64,000 nucleotides of DNA from Azospirillum brasilense (GTDB lineage: Bacteria; Pseudomonadota; Alphaproteobacteria; Azospirillales; Azospirillaceae): the NCBI RefSeq assembly GCF_007827795.1, contig NZ_VITI01000002.1, positions 496,001-560,000 on the forward strand, read 5' to 3'. Numbering within the stretch: position 1 is the first letter of the stretch; every line of letters begins with the position of its first letter. The position numbers and the translations under genes were made by a program. Below, piece by piece: positions 7,598-16,286 of the stretch. Below the pieces are notes generated by a model. That model worked only from the letters and a program-made list of their open reading frames with translations, did not search any database and was not told the DNA's origin.

Positions 7598-8800
7598 ATG
7601 GCCGACCAGAAACTGAAGGATGTGATCGTCGTCGCGACCCCCACGGAGGGGATCGGCCCGACATCCTCCCTGCCCACGCGCCCGGCGACGCCCAGCGAGG
7701 AGCCGGACCGCCAGCGCATGGCCGAACGGCTGCGCGCCCAGGGCTGGAGCTACCGCCGCATCGCGGAAGAACTTCAGGTTTCCTACATTCTGGTGTCGCG
7801 CTGGCTGGGGGGCGACGGCGCCACCCCCACCGGTCCACGCACGCCCCCCGCCGCCGCGGCCCCCTCCCCGCCGCCGCCCGCGCCCGGCGGAACGCGGACG
7901 GCCAAGGCGACCAAGACGACCAAGGCCGCGAAGGCGGCGGCTACGGCTGCGGCGGCCAACGCCGACGATGACGTTCTGGCCCTCCAGTTCCGCGCCTTCG
8001 AACAGTATGTGCGCGAGGTCATCGACGCGATGGAGACGCGGCACGAGACGCTTCTTGAGCGCCAGGAGGACTTGATCCAGGCGCTCGACACGGAGCGTGC
8101 CGCCGCCCGTGCGCGGGAAGAGGAGCTGCTCGCCACCCTCGACCAGGAGCGCCAGCGCTGGTCCGAAGCCGAGGACCGCTTCCGCGAGGAACTGGAGCGC
8201 TTCAAGGCGGAGATGCGCCGCGGCCAGAGCGCGGCGAACGCGGTCGCCGTTGCCGCCACGGCTCTCGGCGGCGACGACGATGAGAAGGAAGAAGAATCCT
8301 CGGATTTCTCCGCCTTCAGCTTCGACGATGAGGACGAGGACGAGGCCAAGGACGACGACGATGCGGGCGGCGGTGATGCCAATGCCTTCAATTTCGATGA
8401 CGAGGAGGACGAGGACGAGGACGGCGGCAATCCCTTCAGCTTCGACACCGACGATGCGGAGGAGAAGACCGAAGACGAAGCGACCGACTCGGCGGACAAC
8501 TCCGACGACGACGGCGATCCCTTCAGCTTCGACGATGACGAAGCGGAGGAGACGGCCGAGGACGCCCCCGCCAAGACAGATGCGGAACCGGACGAGGACC
8601 CGTTCTCCTTCGACACCGACGACGAACCGGACGAGCCCAAGTCCGGAACCAAGCCGACCGAAACCAAGCCGGCCGGAACCACAAAGGCCGACGCCGAGGA
8701 CGATCCCTTCTCCTTCGACGACGAGCCGGAGCCGGAGCCGGAACCCGAACCGGAGGCTCCGCCGAAGAAAAAGGGTCTCTTCGGCTTCTGGCGCAAATGA
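7598..8800 (+). CDS. HTH/coiled-coil protein with acidic FSFD repeats
   Basis: I do not recognise this 400-residue protein as a named family. Residues 36-70 form a helix-turn-helix like those of resolvase/IS helices (LRAQGWSYRRIAEELQVSYI). Then come a Pro- and Ala/Lys-rich linker (76-120) and a charged coiled coil (about 126-208). A very acidic, probably disordered tail (225-380) follows. The tail carries six copies of a short motif P/A-F-S/N-F-D-D/T at residues 239, 263, 279, 308, 335 and 370. The last residues are basic and aromatic (KKKGLFGFWRK). The design suggests a DNA-binding scaffold that presents repeated short linear motifs to a partner. It sits 143 bp after the pseudo-receiver regulator and upstream of dprA. 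Confidence 0.8.
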   Translation: MADQKLKDVIVVATPTEGIGPTSSLPTRPATPSEEPDRQRMAERLRAQGWSYRRIAEELQVSYILVSRWLGGDGATPTGPRTPPAAAAPSPPPPAPGGTRTAKATKTTKAAKAAATAAAANADDDVLALQFRAFEQYVREVIDAMETRHETLLERQEDLIQALDTERAAARAREEELLATLDQERQRWSEAEDRFREELERFKAEMRRGQSAANAVAVAATALGGDDDEKEEESSDFSAFSFDDEDEDEAKDDDDAGGGDANAFNFDDEEDEDEDGGNPFSFDTDDAEEKTEDEATDSADNSDDDGDPFSFDDDEAEETAEDAPAKTDAEPDEDPFSFDTDDEPDEPKSGTKPTETKPAGTTKADAEDDPFSFDDEPEPEPEPEPEAPPKKKGLFGFWRK

Positions 8801-8874
8801 GGCCCTGTGCCGGGGTCTTGAGAATACGGCCAACACACACGTTTGCGTGTTGATCGCGCCCCGCCACCAGTTGT

Positions 8875-10008
8875 ATGACATGGCGCATGATTCAACCGCG
8901 CCACCTCCTGTCCGCCGCCGAGCGTTTCGACTGGCTCCGTCTGATCCGATCGGAGAATGTCGGGCCGATCACCTTCCATCGGCTGCTGGAGCGGTTCGGC
9001 AGCGCCGGGGCCGCGCTGGAGGCGTTGCCCGATCTCGCCAAGCGCGGCGGACGGACCAAGCCGCTGCGCATTGCGCCGAAGGCGGACATCGACCGCGAGT
9101 TGCGTGCCAACGACCGCATCGGCGCCCGGCTGCTCTGCTCCTGCGAGCCCGACTATCCGGAACCGCTGGCGGCGCTGGACGACGCGCCACCGGTTGTGTC
9201 GATCCTCGGCCACCCGCATCTCCTGCAACGGCGCGCGGTGGCGCTGGTCGGCGCGCGCAACGCCTCGATGAACGGCAAGAAATTCGCCGAGCGGCTGGCG
9301 CGGGAGCTGGGAGAGGCCGGATTGCTGGTCGTCTCCGGGCTGGCGCGGGGGATCGACACGGCGGCCCACGCCGGGGCGCTCGGCAGCGGAACCGCGGCGG
9401 TGGTGGCGGGCGGCGCCGACGTCGTCTACCCGCCGGAGAACGAAAAACTTTACCGCGACATAGTGCAGCAGGGTGTGATCGTGGCGGAAAGCCCGGTCGG
9501 CACCACGCCGCAGGCCCGCCATTTCCCGCGCCGCAACCGGCTGATCTCCGGCTTGTCGCTGGGGGTTCTGGTGGTCGAGGCGGCGCTGCGCTCCGGTTCC
9601 CTCATCACCGCCCGCATGGCGCTGGAACAGGGGCGGGAGGTCATGGCCGTTCCTGGCTCGCCGCTCGACCCGCGCTGTCAGGGCACCAACAATCTTCTGC
9701 GTCAGGGGGCGGCCTTGGTGGAAGGGGTGGACGATGTGCTGCGGGCACTGGACAACCTGTCGCCGCCGGTCCTGCGGGAACGCCAGGGCGATCTGTTCGC
9801 GCAGTCCCGCCCGGTGCCTCCGTCCGAGTCGGACCTCGATGCGGCGCGTGCCATCATCCTGGAAAACCTCGGCCATACACCGGTTGCCATTGACGAACTC
9901 GTCCGCGGGTGCCAATTGTCCGCTCCGGTGGTGTTGACCGTGGTGCTGGAACTTGAGCTTGCGGGCCGTGTCCAGCGCCAACCTGGGAATCAGGTGAACC
10001 TGATCTGA
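8875..10008 (+). CDS. dprA: DNA processing protein DprA
   Basis: DprA (Smf) binds single-stranded DNA and loads RecA during natural transformation, and is conserved even where competence is not known. The 377-residue protein has an N-terminal SAM-like helical region, the Rossmann-like DprA core (VALVGARNASMNGKKFAERL; VVSGLARGIDTAAHAGAL; FPRRNRLISGLS; GSLITARMALEQGREVMAVPG) and a C-terminal winged helix (about 320-377). Length is normal for the family. An ATG at 8887, four codons downstream, is an alternative start; neither has a clear ribosome site. The topA gene follows 53 bp downstream, a common alphaproteobacterial pairing. Confidence 0.95.
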   Translation: MTWRMIQPRHLLSAAERFDWLRLIRSENVGPITFHRLLERFGSAGAALEALPDLAKRGGRTKPLRIAPKADIDRELRANDRIGARLLCSCEPDYPEPLAALDDAPPVVSILGHPHLLQRRAVALVGARNASMNGKKFAERLARELGEAGLLVVSGLARGIDTAAHAGALGSGTAAVVAGGADVVYPPENEKLYRDIVQQGVIVAESPVGTTPQARHFPRRNRLISGLSLGVLVVEAALRSGSLITARMALEQGREVMAVPGSPLDPRCQGTNNLLRQGAALVEGVDDVLRALDNLSPPVLRERQGDLFAQSRPVPPSESDLDAARAIILENLGHTPVAIDELVRGCQLSAPVVLTVVLELELAGRVQRQPGNQVNLI

Positions 10009-10061
10009 TCCCGATCCGCACCGCCGGTGTATGGGATAGGCACTTTCAGGGGCGCGGACTC

Positions 10062-12914
10062 TTGCCGGGCAGCAACGTCGTCATCGTCGAATCGCCGGCC
10101 AAGGCGAAGACCATCAACAAATACCTTGGCTCGGACTACACCGTGGTCGCCAGCTTTGGCCATGTGCGCGACCTTCCGGCGCGCGACGGATCGGTGCGTC
10201 CGGACGAAGACTTCGCCATGGACTGGGAACTGGGCGACCGCTCCAAGCGCCACATCGACGAGATCGCCAAGGCGGTCAAAGGGGCCGAACGCGTCTATCT
10301 CGCAACCGACCCGGATCGCGAAGGGGAAGCCATCGCCTGGCACCTGTCCGAGCTGCTGCGTGAAAAACGGCTGATCGACGCGTCCAAGGTCCAGCGCATC
10401 ACCTTCAACGAGATCACCAAGAGCGCCGTCCAGGCCGCTCTGGAGGCCCCGCGCGACGTCTCGCAGGAATTGGTGGACGCCTATCTGGCCCGCCGCGCGC
10501 TCGACTATCTGGTGGGCTTCACCCTGTCGCCGGTGCTGTGGCGCAAGCTGCCGGGCTCCCGCTCGGCGGGCCGCGTGCAGTCGGTGGCGCTGCGCCTGAT
10601 CTGCGAGCGCGAGTCCGACATCGAGATCTTCAAGCCGCAGGAATACTGGACCATCGAGGTGGGCTTCGCCACGCCGGGCGGCGCCTCCTTCACGGCCCAG
10701 CTGACCCAGCTCGACGGCAAGCGGCTCGACAAGTTCGCCCTGCCCGCCCGCGAGGCGGCGGAAGCCGCAGTGGCGCGCATCAGCCCGCAGGCCTTCTCGG
10801 TGGCGACGGTGGAGCGCAAGCAGAGCCGCCGCAACCCCTCCCCGCCCTTCACCACCTCGACGCTGCAGCAGGAGGCCTCGCGCAAGCTGGGCTTCGGCGC
10901 CACCCGCACCATGCGCACCGCGCAGCGATTGTACGAGGGCGTGGACATCGGCGGCGAGACGGTCGGCCTGATCACCTACATGCGAACCGACGGCGTCAGC
11001 CTGTCGCAGGAGGCCATCGAGGGCGCCCGCAACCTGATCGGCTCCCATTGGGGCGAGCGCTACGTCCCGGCGCAGCCGCGCGTCTACAAGACCGCCGCCA
11101 AGAACGCCCAGGAAGCCCACGAGGCCATCCGCCCGACCGACCTGTTCCGCCGCCCGGAGGAGGTCTCCTCCTACCTGGAAGGCGATGAGCTGCGGCTGTA
11201 CGAGCTGATCTGGAAGCGCACGCTGGCCAGCCAGATGGAAAGCGCGGTGCTGGATCAGGTGGCGGTGGACATCGCCTCGCCGTCCAAGGACGTCGTGCTG
11301 CGCGCCACCGGCTCGGTCGTCGTGTTCGACGGCTTCCTTAAGGTCTATCAGGAGGACCGCGACGACGGCGCCGCCGACGACGACCAGGAGCGCCGCCTGC
11401 CGGCCATGGAGCAGGGCGACGCCCTCGCCCGCGGCGACATCAGCCCGGAGCAGCATTTCACCCAGCCGCCGCCCCGCTACACCGAGGCGAGCCTGGTGAA
11501 GAAGCTGGAGGAGCTGGGCATCGGGCGTCCGTCCACCTACGCCTCCATTCTCCAGGTGCTCCAGGACCGCAACTACGTGCGGCTGGACAAGCGGCGCTTC
11601 ATCCCGGAAGACCGCGGGCGTCTGGTCACCGCCTTCCTTAAGAACTTCTTCAACCGGTACGTCGAGTACAATTTCACCGCCGACCTGGAGAACAAGCTCG
11701 ACGAGATCTCCGACGGGCGGATCGACTGGAAGACCGTGCTGCGGGACTTCTGGCGCGCCTTCCACGTCGCGGTGGACGGGACCAAGGACCTGACCATCAC
11801 CCAGGTCCTGACCACGCTGGACGAGGAGCTGGGGCCGCACTTCTTCCCGACCAACGCCGACAGCGACACGCCGGGCCACGACCCGCGCGTCTGCCCGGTG
11901 TGCAGCCAGGGCCGGCTCGGCCTGAAGCTCGGCAAGATGGGCGCCTTCATCGGCTGCTCGCGCTACCCGGACTGCCGCTACACCCGGCCGCTCGCCGTCG
12001 CCAACGACGAGAACGGGGAGGCGCAGGAAGGCCCGCGCGAGCTGGGCAACGATCCGGAAACCAGCCTGCCGGTGACCGTGCGGCGCGGCCCCTACGGCGC
12101 CTACATCCAGCTCGGCCCGCCCCCGGTTTCCGCCGCTCCGGCTGAGGTCGTGGCCGAGGAGGCCCCCGCCGACGGCAAGAAGACCAAGGGCAAGAAGAAG
12201 GTCAAGACCGAGGAGCCGAAGCCCAAGCGCGTCTCCCTGCCCAAGGGCATGGCCGCCGCCGACGTGGATCTGGACACCGCGCTGAAGCTGCTCGCCCTGC
12301 CGCGCAGCATCGGCAACCACCCGGAGACGGGCGAGGACATCAGCGCCGGCATCGGCCGCTTCGGCCCCTACCTGAAGCACGGCAGCGTCTACAAGTCGCT
12401 GACTCCCGACGACGACGTGCTGACCATCGGCATCAACCGCGCGGTGGACCTGCTGGCCGGCGCCGCCAAGAAGGCGTCGGCACCCGCCAAGACGCTGGGC
12501 GACCATCCGAAGACCGGCAAGCCGGTAACCACCGGTTCGGGCCGCTTCGGTCCCTACGTCAAACACGGCTCCGTCTACGCCTCCATCCCCAAGGGAACGG
12601 AACCGGACAGCGTGACGCTGGAACAGGCGCTGGAGCTTCTGGAGGCGAAGGCCGCGAAGGACGCCGCCAAGAAGGGCAAGGCCCCGAAGGACGCCGAGCC
12701 TGCCGCCGCGGACGGTGCCGAGGCGCCCGCCAAGCCCGAAAAGGCGACCAAGGCCAAGGCGACGGCCACGAAAAAGGAGCCGGCCAAGAAGGATGCGGTG
12801 AAGAAGGCCGCTCCGAAAAAGGCGGCCGCCAAAAAGTCCGACGCCGAGAAGGCCGATGCGGGCAAGACCGACGCAGGGGGCGAGGAAAAGCCCGCCGCCC
12901 GCAAGCGGGCCTGA
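10062..12914 (+). CDS. topA: DNA topoisomerase I
   Basis: This type IA topoisomerase relaxes negative supercoils. At 950 residues it shows the Toprim domain (VVIVESPAKAKTINKYLG and ATDPDREGEAIAWHL), the active-site tyrosine segment (GLITYMRTDGVSLS) and a C-terminal zinc-ribbon (CPVC...GCSRYPDCRYTR near residue 620). Topo C-terminal repeats (GRFGPYLKHGS, GRFGPYVKHGS) follow, then a Lys/Ala-rich tail of roughly 90 residues, as in other alphaproteobacteria, probably a nonspecific DNA-binding tail. The start is a TTG at 10062, with AGGGG about 10 nt upstream; no in-frame ATG fits the conserved N terminus. Confidence 0.96.
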   Translation: MPGSNVVIVESPAKAKTINKYLGSDYTVVASFGHVRDLPARDGSVRPDEDFAMDWELGDRSKRHIDEIAKAVKGAERVYLATDPDREGEAIAWHLSELLREKRLIDASKVQRITFNEITKSAVQAALEAPRDVSQELVDAYLARRALDYLVGFTLSPVLWRKLPGSRSAGRVQSVALRLICERESDIEIFKPQEYWTIEVGFATPGGASFTAQLTQLDGKRLDKFALPAREAAEAAVARISPQAFSVATVERKQSRRNPSPPFTTSTLQQEASRKLGFGATRTMRTAQRLYEGVDIGGETVGLITYMRTDGVSLSQEAIEGARNLIGSHWGERYVPAQPRVYKTAAKNAQEAHEAIRPTDLFRRPEEVSSYLEGDELRLYELIWKRTLASQMESAVLDQVAVDIASPSKDVVLRATGSVVVFDGFLKVYQEDRDDGAADDDQERRLPAMEQGDALARGDISPEQHFTQPPPRYTEASLVKKLEELGIGRPSTYASILQVLQDRNYVRLDKRRFIPEDRGRLVTAFLKNFFNRYVEYNFTADLENKLDEISDGRIDWKTVLRDFWRAFHVAVDGTKDLTITQVLTTLDEELGPHFFPTNADSDTPGHDPRVCPVCSQGRLGLKLGKMGAFIGCSRYPDCRYTRPLAVANDENGEAQEGPRELGNDPETSLPVTVRRGPYGAYIQLGPPPVSAAPAEVVAEEAPADGKKTKGKKKVKTEEPKPKRVSLPKGMAAADVDLDTALKLLALPRSIGNHPETGEDISAGIGRFGPYLKHGSVYKSLTPDDDVLTIGINRAVDLLAGAAKKASAPAKTLGDHPKTGKPVTTGSGRFGPYVKHGSVYASIPKGTEPDSVTLEQALELLEAKAAKDAAKKGKAPKDAEPAAADGAEAPAKPEKATKAKATATKKEPAKKDAVKKAAPKKAAAKKSDAEKADAGKTDAGGEEKPAARKRA

Positions 12915-12947
12915 CCGCGGACATCGACAAGACCGCCAACGAACAGA

Positions 12948-12982
12948 CCGCCGGTGAGCACCTCGCGGGTGCTCACCGGCGG
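12948..12982 (+). terminator. strong hairpin after topA
   Basis: A perfect 15-bp inverted repeat (CCGCCGGTGAGCACC, 5-nt loop, its complement) starts 33 bp after the topA stop. There is no T tract, so it is a hairpin-type rather than classic intrinsic terminator. It lies between convergent genes and could serve both. Confidence 0.65.
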
Positions 12983-13051
12983 ATGCCCGCGCGCCCCTTC
13001 ATCAAGCGTGACCATGGGAAAACAACGATGACGAGCGGCCGCACGGCCCTG

Positions 13052-13369
13052 TCAGGCGGTTGCGGTCGCCTTGGCCTTGGCCGCGTTCCGACGGTGGCGC
13101 AGCTTGACGCGGATGCGCTCGACAGGGCTGAGCAGCCGGGGGTGGCGGCGCTTCAGCCGAACGAACAGGCGGCGGGCGTTCGCGGAGTTGCGCAGCAGGA
13201 TCACCCCACCGGCAAGGGCCACCGGGAAGCCGAATGGCCCCGGCAAAGGCGACATCAAGGCGCCCAGACCGATCAGGCCCCACCCCGTGCCGATCAGCGC
13301 GAGTTGCCGGACACGGGCAAGCGTGGGCCGGGCCAGCAGCGAACGGCGGATGATGGCGCGGCGATGCAT
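13052..13369 (-). CDS. small membrane protein (PGPGW-like)
   Basis: This 105-residue protein has a basic N terminus (HRRAIIRR), two closely spaced hydrophobic segments (about 23-40 and 46-60) joined by SPLPGPFGFP, and a long basic cytoplasmic tail rich in Arg and Lys ending in an Ala/Lys/Thr stretch. The Pro-Gly-Pro turn resembles the PGPGW family of small transmembrane proteins of unknown function; I am not certain of that match. The ATG at 13369 has a strong AGGAGGAG ribosome site, which decides the start. It runs convergent to topA. Confidence 0.7.
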   Translation of the reverse strand: MHRRAIIRRSLLARPTLARVRQLALIGTGWGLIGLGALMSPLPGPFGFPVALAGGVILLRNSANARRLFVRLKRRHPRLLSPVERIRVKLRHRRNAAKAKATATA

Positions 13370-13473
13370 CGGGGCTCCTCCTCCTGTGCCAGGAGCCATA
13401 TGGGGGCGGCCGGGCATAGGGGAAGAGGCTGGAAGATGTGACCTTTCGAGGAAAGGACGGGCAAAGGGGAGCG

Positions 13474-13932
13474 TCAATGCAACGGCGCGGCGCTGCTGGG
13501 CGGCCCCAGGACGAACAGCGCGGCGGTGACCTCCGCGGGGGCGGGCGCCCATTCGAAGTCGCGCATCAGCTCGCTACGGGCGGCGTCGGCACGCTCCGCC
13601 AGGGCCGCACCGTCGGTGCAGCCGGTCCGCCGGGCCGGCCTGCGGCACCGCCGGTCGGCGCAGCTTTCCAGCATCAGGCGGATCATCCGCTCCCGCTTGG
13701 CGGCGTCAACGAAGCCCGACTGGTCGAAATACAGCTTGGTGAAGGCGACCTCGGTCACGGTGGGCGCCGCGCCCTGCTTGCCGACCAGCACCGCCGACAC
13801 CAGTTCAACGCAACGGCCGGCGTAGTCGGGGATCGGCGCCGTGCCGTCGTCGGCGCGGTCGTACTGGCGGCTCGTCAGTTCGACCAGCCGCCCGGTCGGT
13901 TCCTTCACGAGGTAACGGCGCCACACCGGCAT
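13474..13932 (-). CDS. hypothetical protein
   Basis: This 152-residue protein has no signal peptide or membrane segment. Its N-terminal half (VWRRYLVKEPTGRLVEL, then VELVSAVLVG) looks like a small beta-rich fold. The C-terminal half contains a Cys/Arg cluster (CADRRCRRPARRTGC) that could bind metal or be structural. I do not recognise the family. The ATG at 13932 is supported by GGGAGGCGG immediately upstream. It is divergent from the fumarylacetoacetate-hydrolase-family gene, 156 bp away. Confidence 0.65.
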   Translation of the reverse strand: MPVWRRYLVKEPTGRLVELTSRQYDRADDGTAPIPDYAGRCVELVSAVLVGKQGAAPTVTEVAFTKLYFDQSGFVDAAKRERMIRLMLESCADRRCRRPARRTGCTDGAALAERADAARSELMRDFEWAPAPAEVTAALFVLGPPSSAAPLH

Positions 13933-14088
13933 ATCCGCCTCCCGTCTGGTTTCCCCATGGGCTGAAAAAAGGGTACACCAGACCGGACCGCGACGGAACA
14001 GCCCCTTTCCGGCTTCGGCCGGAACCGGACAGCACTCACCGGAGGAGAGGCGCGGCTCAACCTTCGGGAACGGGAAGGGTTTAGCCTG

Positions 14089-14940
14089 ATGAAACTTCTG
14101 CGATTCGGCCCGCCGGGCCATGAGCGTCCGGGCCTTCTGGACCGCAACGGCGTGATCCGCGACCTGTCGGGCGTGGTGTCGGACATTGGTCCGGCCACCC
14201 TGACCGAGGATGGGCTGGCCCATCTGCGGACACTCGACACAGACCGGCTGGCCCAGGTGCCGGACGGCACGCGGCTCGGCCCCTGCGTCACCGGGGTGTC
14301 CAAGGTGGTCTGCGTCGGGCTGAACTACCGCGCCCACGCCGCCGAATCCGGCTTGCCCGAGCCGGCCGAGCCGGTGCTGTTCATGAAGGCGACCACCGCC
14401 ATCTGCGGCCCCAACGACCCGGTCCAGATGCCCAGAGGCGCCACCAAGCTCGACTGGGAGGTCGAACTCGGCATCGTCATCGGGCGCACCGCCCGCTACG
14501 TCGATCAGGCCGACGCCTTCGACCACATCGCCGGCTATTGCGTCCTCAACGACGTGTCGGAGCGCGCCTTCCAGACCGAGAGCACCGGCCAGTGGGTGAA
14601 GGGCAAGAGCGCCGACAGCTTCTGCCCGATCGGCCCCTGGATGGTCACCCGCGACGAGGTGCCCGACCCGCAGGCGCTGCGCCTGTGGCTGGAGGTGGAC
14701 GGCCAGCCGATGCAGGACAGCACCACCGCCGACATGATCTTCGGCGTGGCCGAGATCGTGTCCTACATCAGCCGCTTCATGACCCTGCTGCCGGGCGACG
14801 TCATCGCCACCGGCACGCCGCAGGGCGTGGCGATGGGCCGCGGACCGAACCATCCCTGGCTCCAGCCCGGCCAGACCATGCGCCTGGGCGTCGAGGGGCT
14901 GGGCGAGCAGCGCCAGTCCGTCCGCGCCTTCGAAGGCTGA
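14089..14940 (+). CDS. fumarylacetoacetate hydrolase family protein
   Basis: This 283-residue cytoplasmic enzyme is of the FAH superfamily, which cleaves C-C bonds of 2,4-diketo acids or related acyl-pyruvates using a divalent metal. Family features visible are VVCVGLNYRAHAAESG, the metal-binding acidic set in KLDWEVELGIVIG, NDVSERAFQ, KSADSFCPIGPW, and the C-terminal GDVIATGTPQGVAMG. The length and layout match the ureidoglycolate-lyase-like / 2,4-diketo-3-deoxy-L-fuconate hydrolase branch, but the substrate cannot be fixed from sequence. It is followed 32 bp downstream by a secreted barrel protein in the same direction, probably co-transcribed. Confidence 0.9.
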   Translation: MKLLRFGPPGHERPGLLDRNGVIRDLSGVVSDIGPATLTEDGLAHLRTLDTDRLAQVPDGTRLGPCVTGVSKVVCVGLNYRAHAAESGLPEPAEPVLFMKATTAICGPNDPVQMPRGATKLDWEVELGIVIGRTARYVDQADAFDHIAGYCVLNDVSERAFQTESTGQWVKGKSADSFCPIGPWMVTRDEVPDPQALRLWLEVDGQPMQDSTTADMIFGVAEIVSYISRFMTLLPGDVIATGTPQGVAMGRGPNHPWLQPGQTMRLGVEGLGEQRQSVRAFEG

Positions 14941-14972
14941 GCGGCGCCGGGACCGAAAGGGGAGAGTCTTCG

Positions 14973-16235
14973 ATGAAGCGAACAAGCCGTCTGGCCGCGT
15001 GGCTGGTCGCCGCCGGCCTCGGCACCCTGGCGGCGGCGTCTGGCGCCGCCAGGGCCGAGGACAGCGCCGCGGCGCTGGCCGGGAAGACCTGCGGCACGCT
15101 GGTATCGCGTGTGGCGGAGATTCCCGGCTCCGGCCCGGTGTTCCTGCGCAGCTACGACAGCAGCTTCGGCGTCGGCCAGACGTCGGAACTGCCGCTGCGC
15201 GAGGCCGCCTTCACCTACGACAACGCGCTGGCCGTCATCGCCCTGGTCGCCTGCGGCAAGACCGAGCCGGCGCTGCGCATCGGCGAATCGCTGCTCTCCG
15301 CCGCCACGCTGGACCGCGCGCGCCGCCAGGGGCGGCTGCGCAACACCTACCGCGCCGGCGCCCAGACCCAGAAGCCGATCCCACCCAACGGCTGGTGGGA
15401 CGTCACCGCGAACCGCTGGTTCGAGGACGCCTATCAGGTCGGCTCCGCCACCGGCAACGTCGCCTGGGCGGGCCTGGCCCTGATGACTCTGGGCGAGGCG
15501 ACCGGTGAGGAGCGCTTCCGCAACGGCGCCGCGGAGCTGGCCCGCTGGGTGGTGGCGAACGCCGCCGACCCGCGCGGGCCGGGCGGCTTCAACGGCGGCG
15601 TCCAGGGCTTCGACGACAAGCCGCAGGCCCTGACCTGGAAGGCGACGGAGCACAACACGGACCTCGTCGCCCTGTTCGGGTGGCTGGAGCGCAGCGGCAC
15701 GGCAGGCGACTGGGCCGGGCCGGAGAAGGCGGCGCGCGGCTTCCTCGACCGCATGTGGGCGGACGGCGGCGGGCATTTCCCCACCGGCACGGCGCCGGAC
15801 GGGGTGACGGTCAACCGGGCCACGTCCGGTCTGGACGCCCAGCTCTGGCCGTTGCTGCTGCGCGGCGCGCCGGAAGCGTGGCGGGCGGCGCTGGATTATG
15901 CGGAGAAGGCCCACGGGGTCGACGGCGGTTTCGACTTCAACGGCGACCGCGACGGAATGTGGGTGGAGGGCACGGCGCAGGCCGCGCTGGTCTACCGCCT
16001 GCTGGGGCGGTCCGACGAGGCGCAGCGGCTTCTGGCCGAGGTCGGCAAGGAGGTCAGCCGCGGCGGCCATGTCTGGGCGACGCGCGAGGACAGCATCACC
16101 ACCGGCCTCGCCATCGGGCCGGACAGCACCACGGACGATTTCCGCTACTACCGCCGCCCCCATCTGGCGGTGACGGCCTGGACGGTCCTGGCCGCCGTGG
16201 GCTGGAACCCGTTCACCGGTGAGCGGGTGAAGTAG
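14973..16235 (+). CDS. secreted alpha/alpha-barrel (six-hairpin-like) protein
   Basis: This 420-residue exported protein has a clear signal peptide (KRTSRLAAWLVAAGLG, cleavage after ARA near residue 28). The mature part is a series of paired helices with aromatic turns (TYDNALAVIALVACG; NGWWDVTANRWFEDAYQVG; NVAWAGLALMTLGEATG; WKATEHNTDLVALFGWLER; FDFNGDRDGMWVEGTAQAALVYRLLG). This is typical of (alpha/alpha)6 toroid glycosidases and related enzymes. Asp and Glu residues in the turns are candidate catalytic residues, but I cannot name a glycosidase family. The ATG at 14973 has AAAGGGGAGAG upstream. Confidence 0.7.
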   Translation: MKRTSRLAAWLVAAGLGTLAAASGAARAEDSAAALAGKTCGTLVSRVAEIPGSGPVFLRSYDSSFGVGQTSELPLREAAFTYDNALAVIALVACGKTEPALRIGESLLSAATLDRARRQGRLRNTYRAGAQTQKPIPPNGWWDVTANRWFEDAYQVGSATGNVAWAGLALMTLGEATGEERFRNGAAELARWVVANAADPRGPGGFNGGVQGFDDKPQALTWKATEHNTDLVALFGWLERSGTAGDWAGPEKAARGFLDRMWADGGGHFPTGTAPDGVTVNRATSGLDAQLWPLLLRGAPEAWRAALDYAEKAHGVDGGFDFNGDRDGMWVEGTAQAALVYRLLGRSDEAQRLLAEVGKEVSRGGHVWATREDSITTGLAIGPDSTTDDFRYYRRPHLAVTAWTVLAAVGWNPFTGERVK

Positions 16236-16247
16236 ACGGTGAAAAGC

Positions 16248-16275
16248 CCCTCTCCCGCCCCAAGGCGGGAGAGGG
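16248..16275. terminator. hairpin between convergent genes
   Basis: A perfect 12-bp stem (CCCTCTCCCGCC / GGCGGGAGAGGG) with a CCAA loop lies 12 bp after the barrel-protein stop and 11 bp before the dctP stop. It probably ends transcription from both sides. Confidence 0.7.
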
Positions 16276-16286
16276 AACCCGGACCC

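Noticed and set aside
8305..8730. DPF and NPF-like motifs similar to eukaryotic endocytic adaptor motifs.
   Set aside because: The motif extends to FSFD in every copy and no secretion signal is present, so host mimicry is not supported.
8200..8800. Repetitive GA/CC-rich DNA in the acidic-repeat gene looked like a tandem repeat array.
   Set aside because: The repetition comes from Asp/Glu codons and irregularly spaced FSFD motifs; no constant DNA unit is repeated.
12983..13529. Plus-strand open frames downstream of topA.
   Set aside because: They are antisense to the small membrane protein gene at 13052-13369, which has a strong ribosome site and clear hydrophobic segments.
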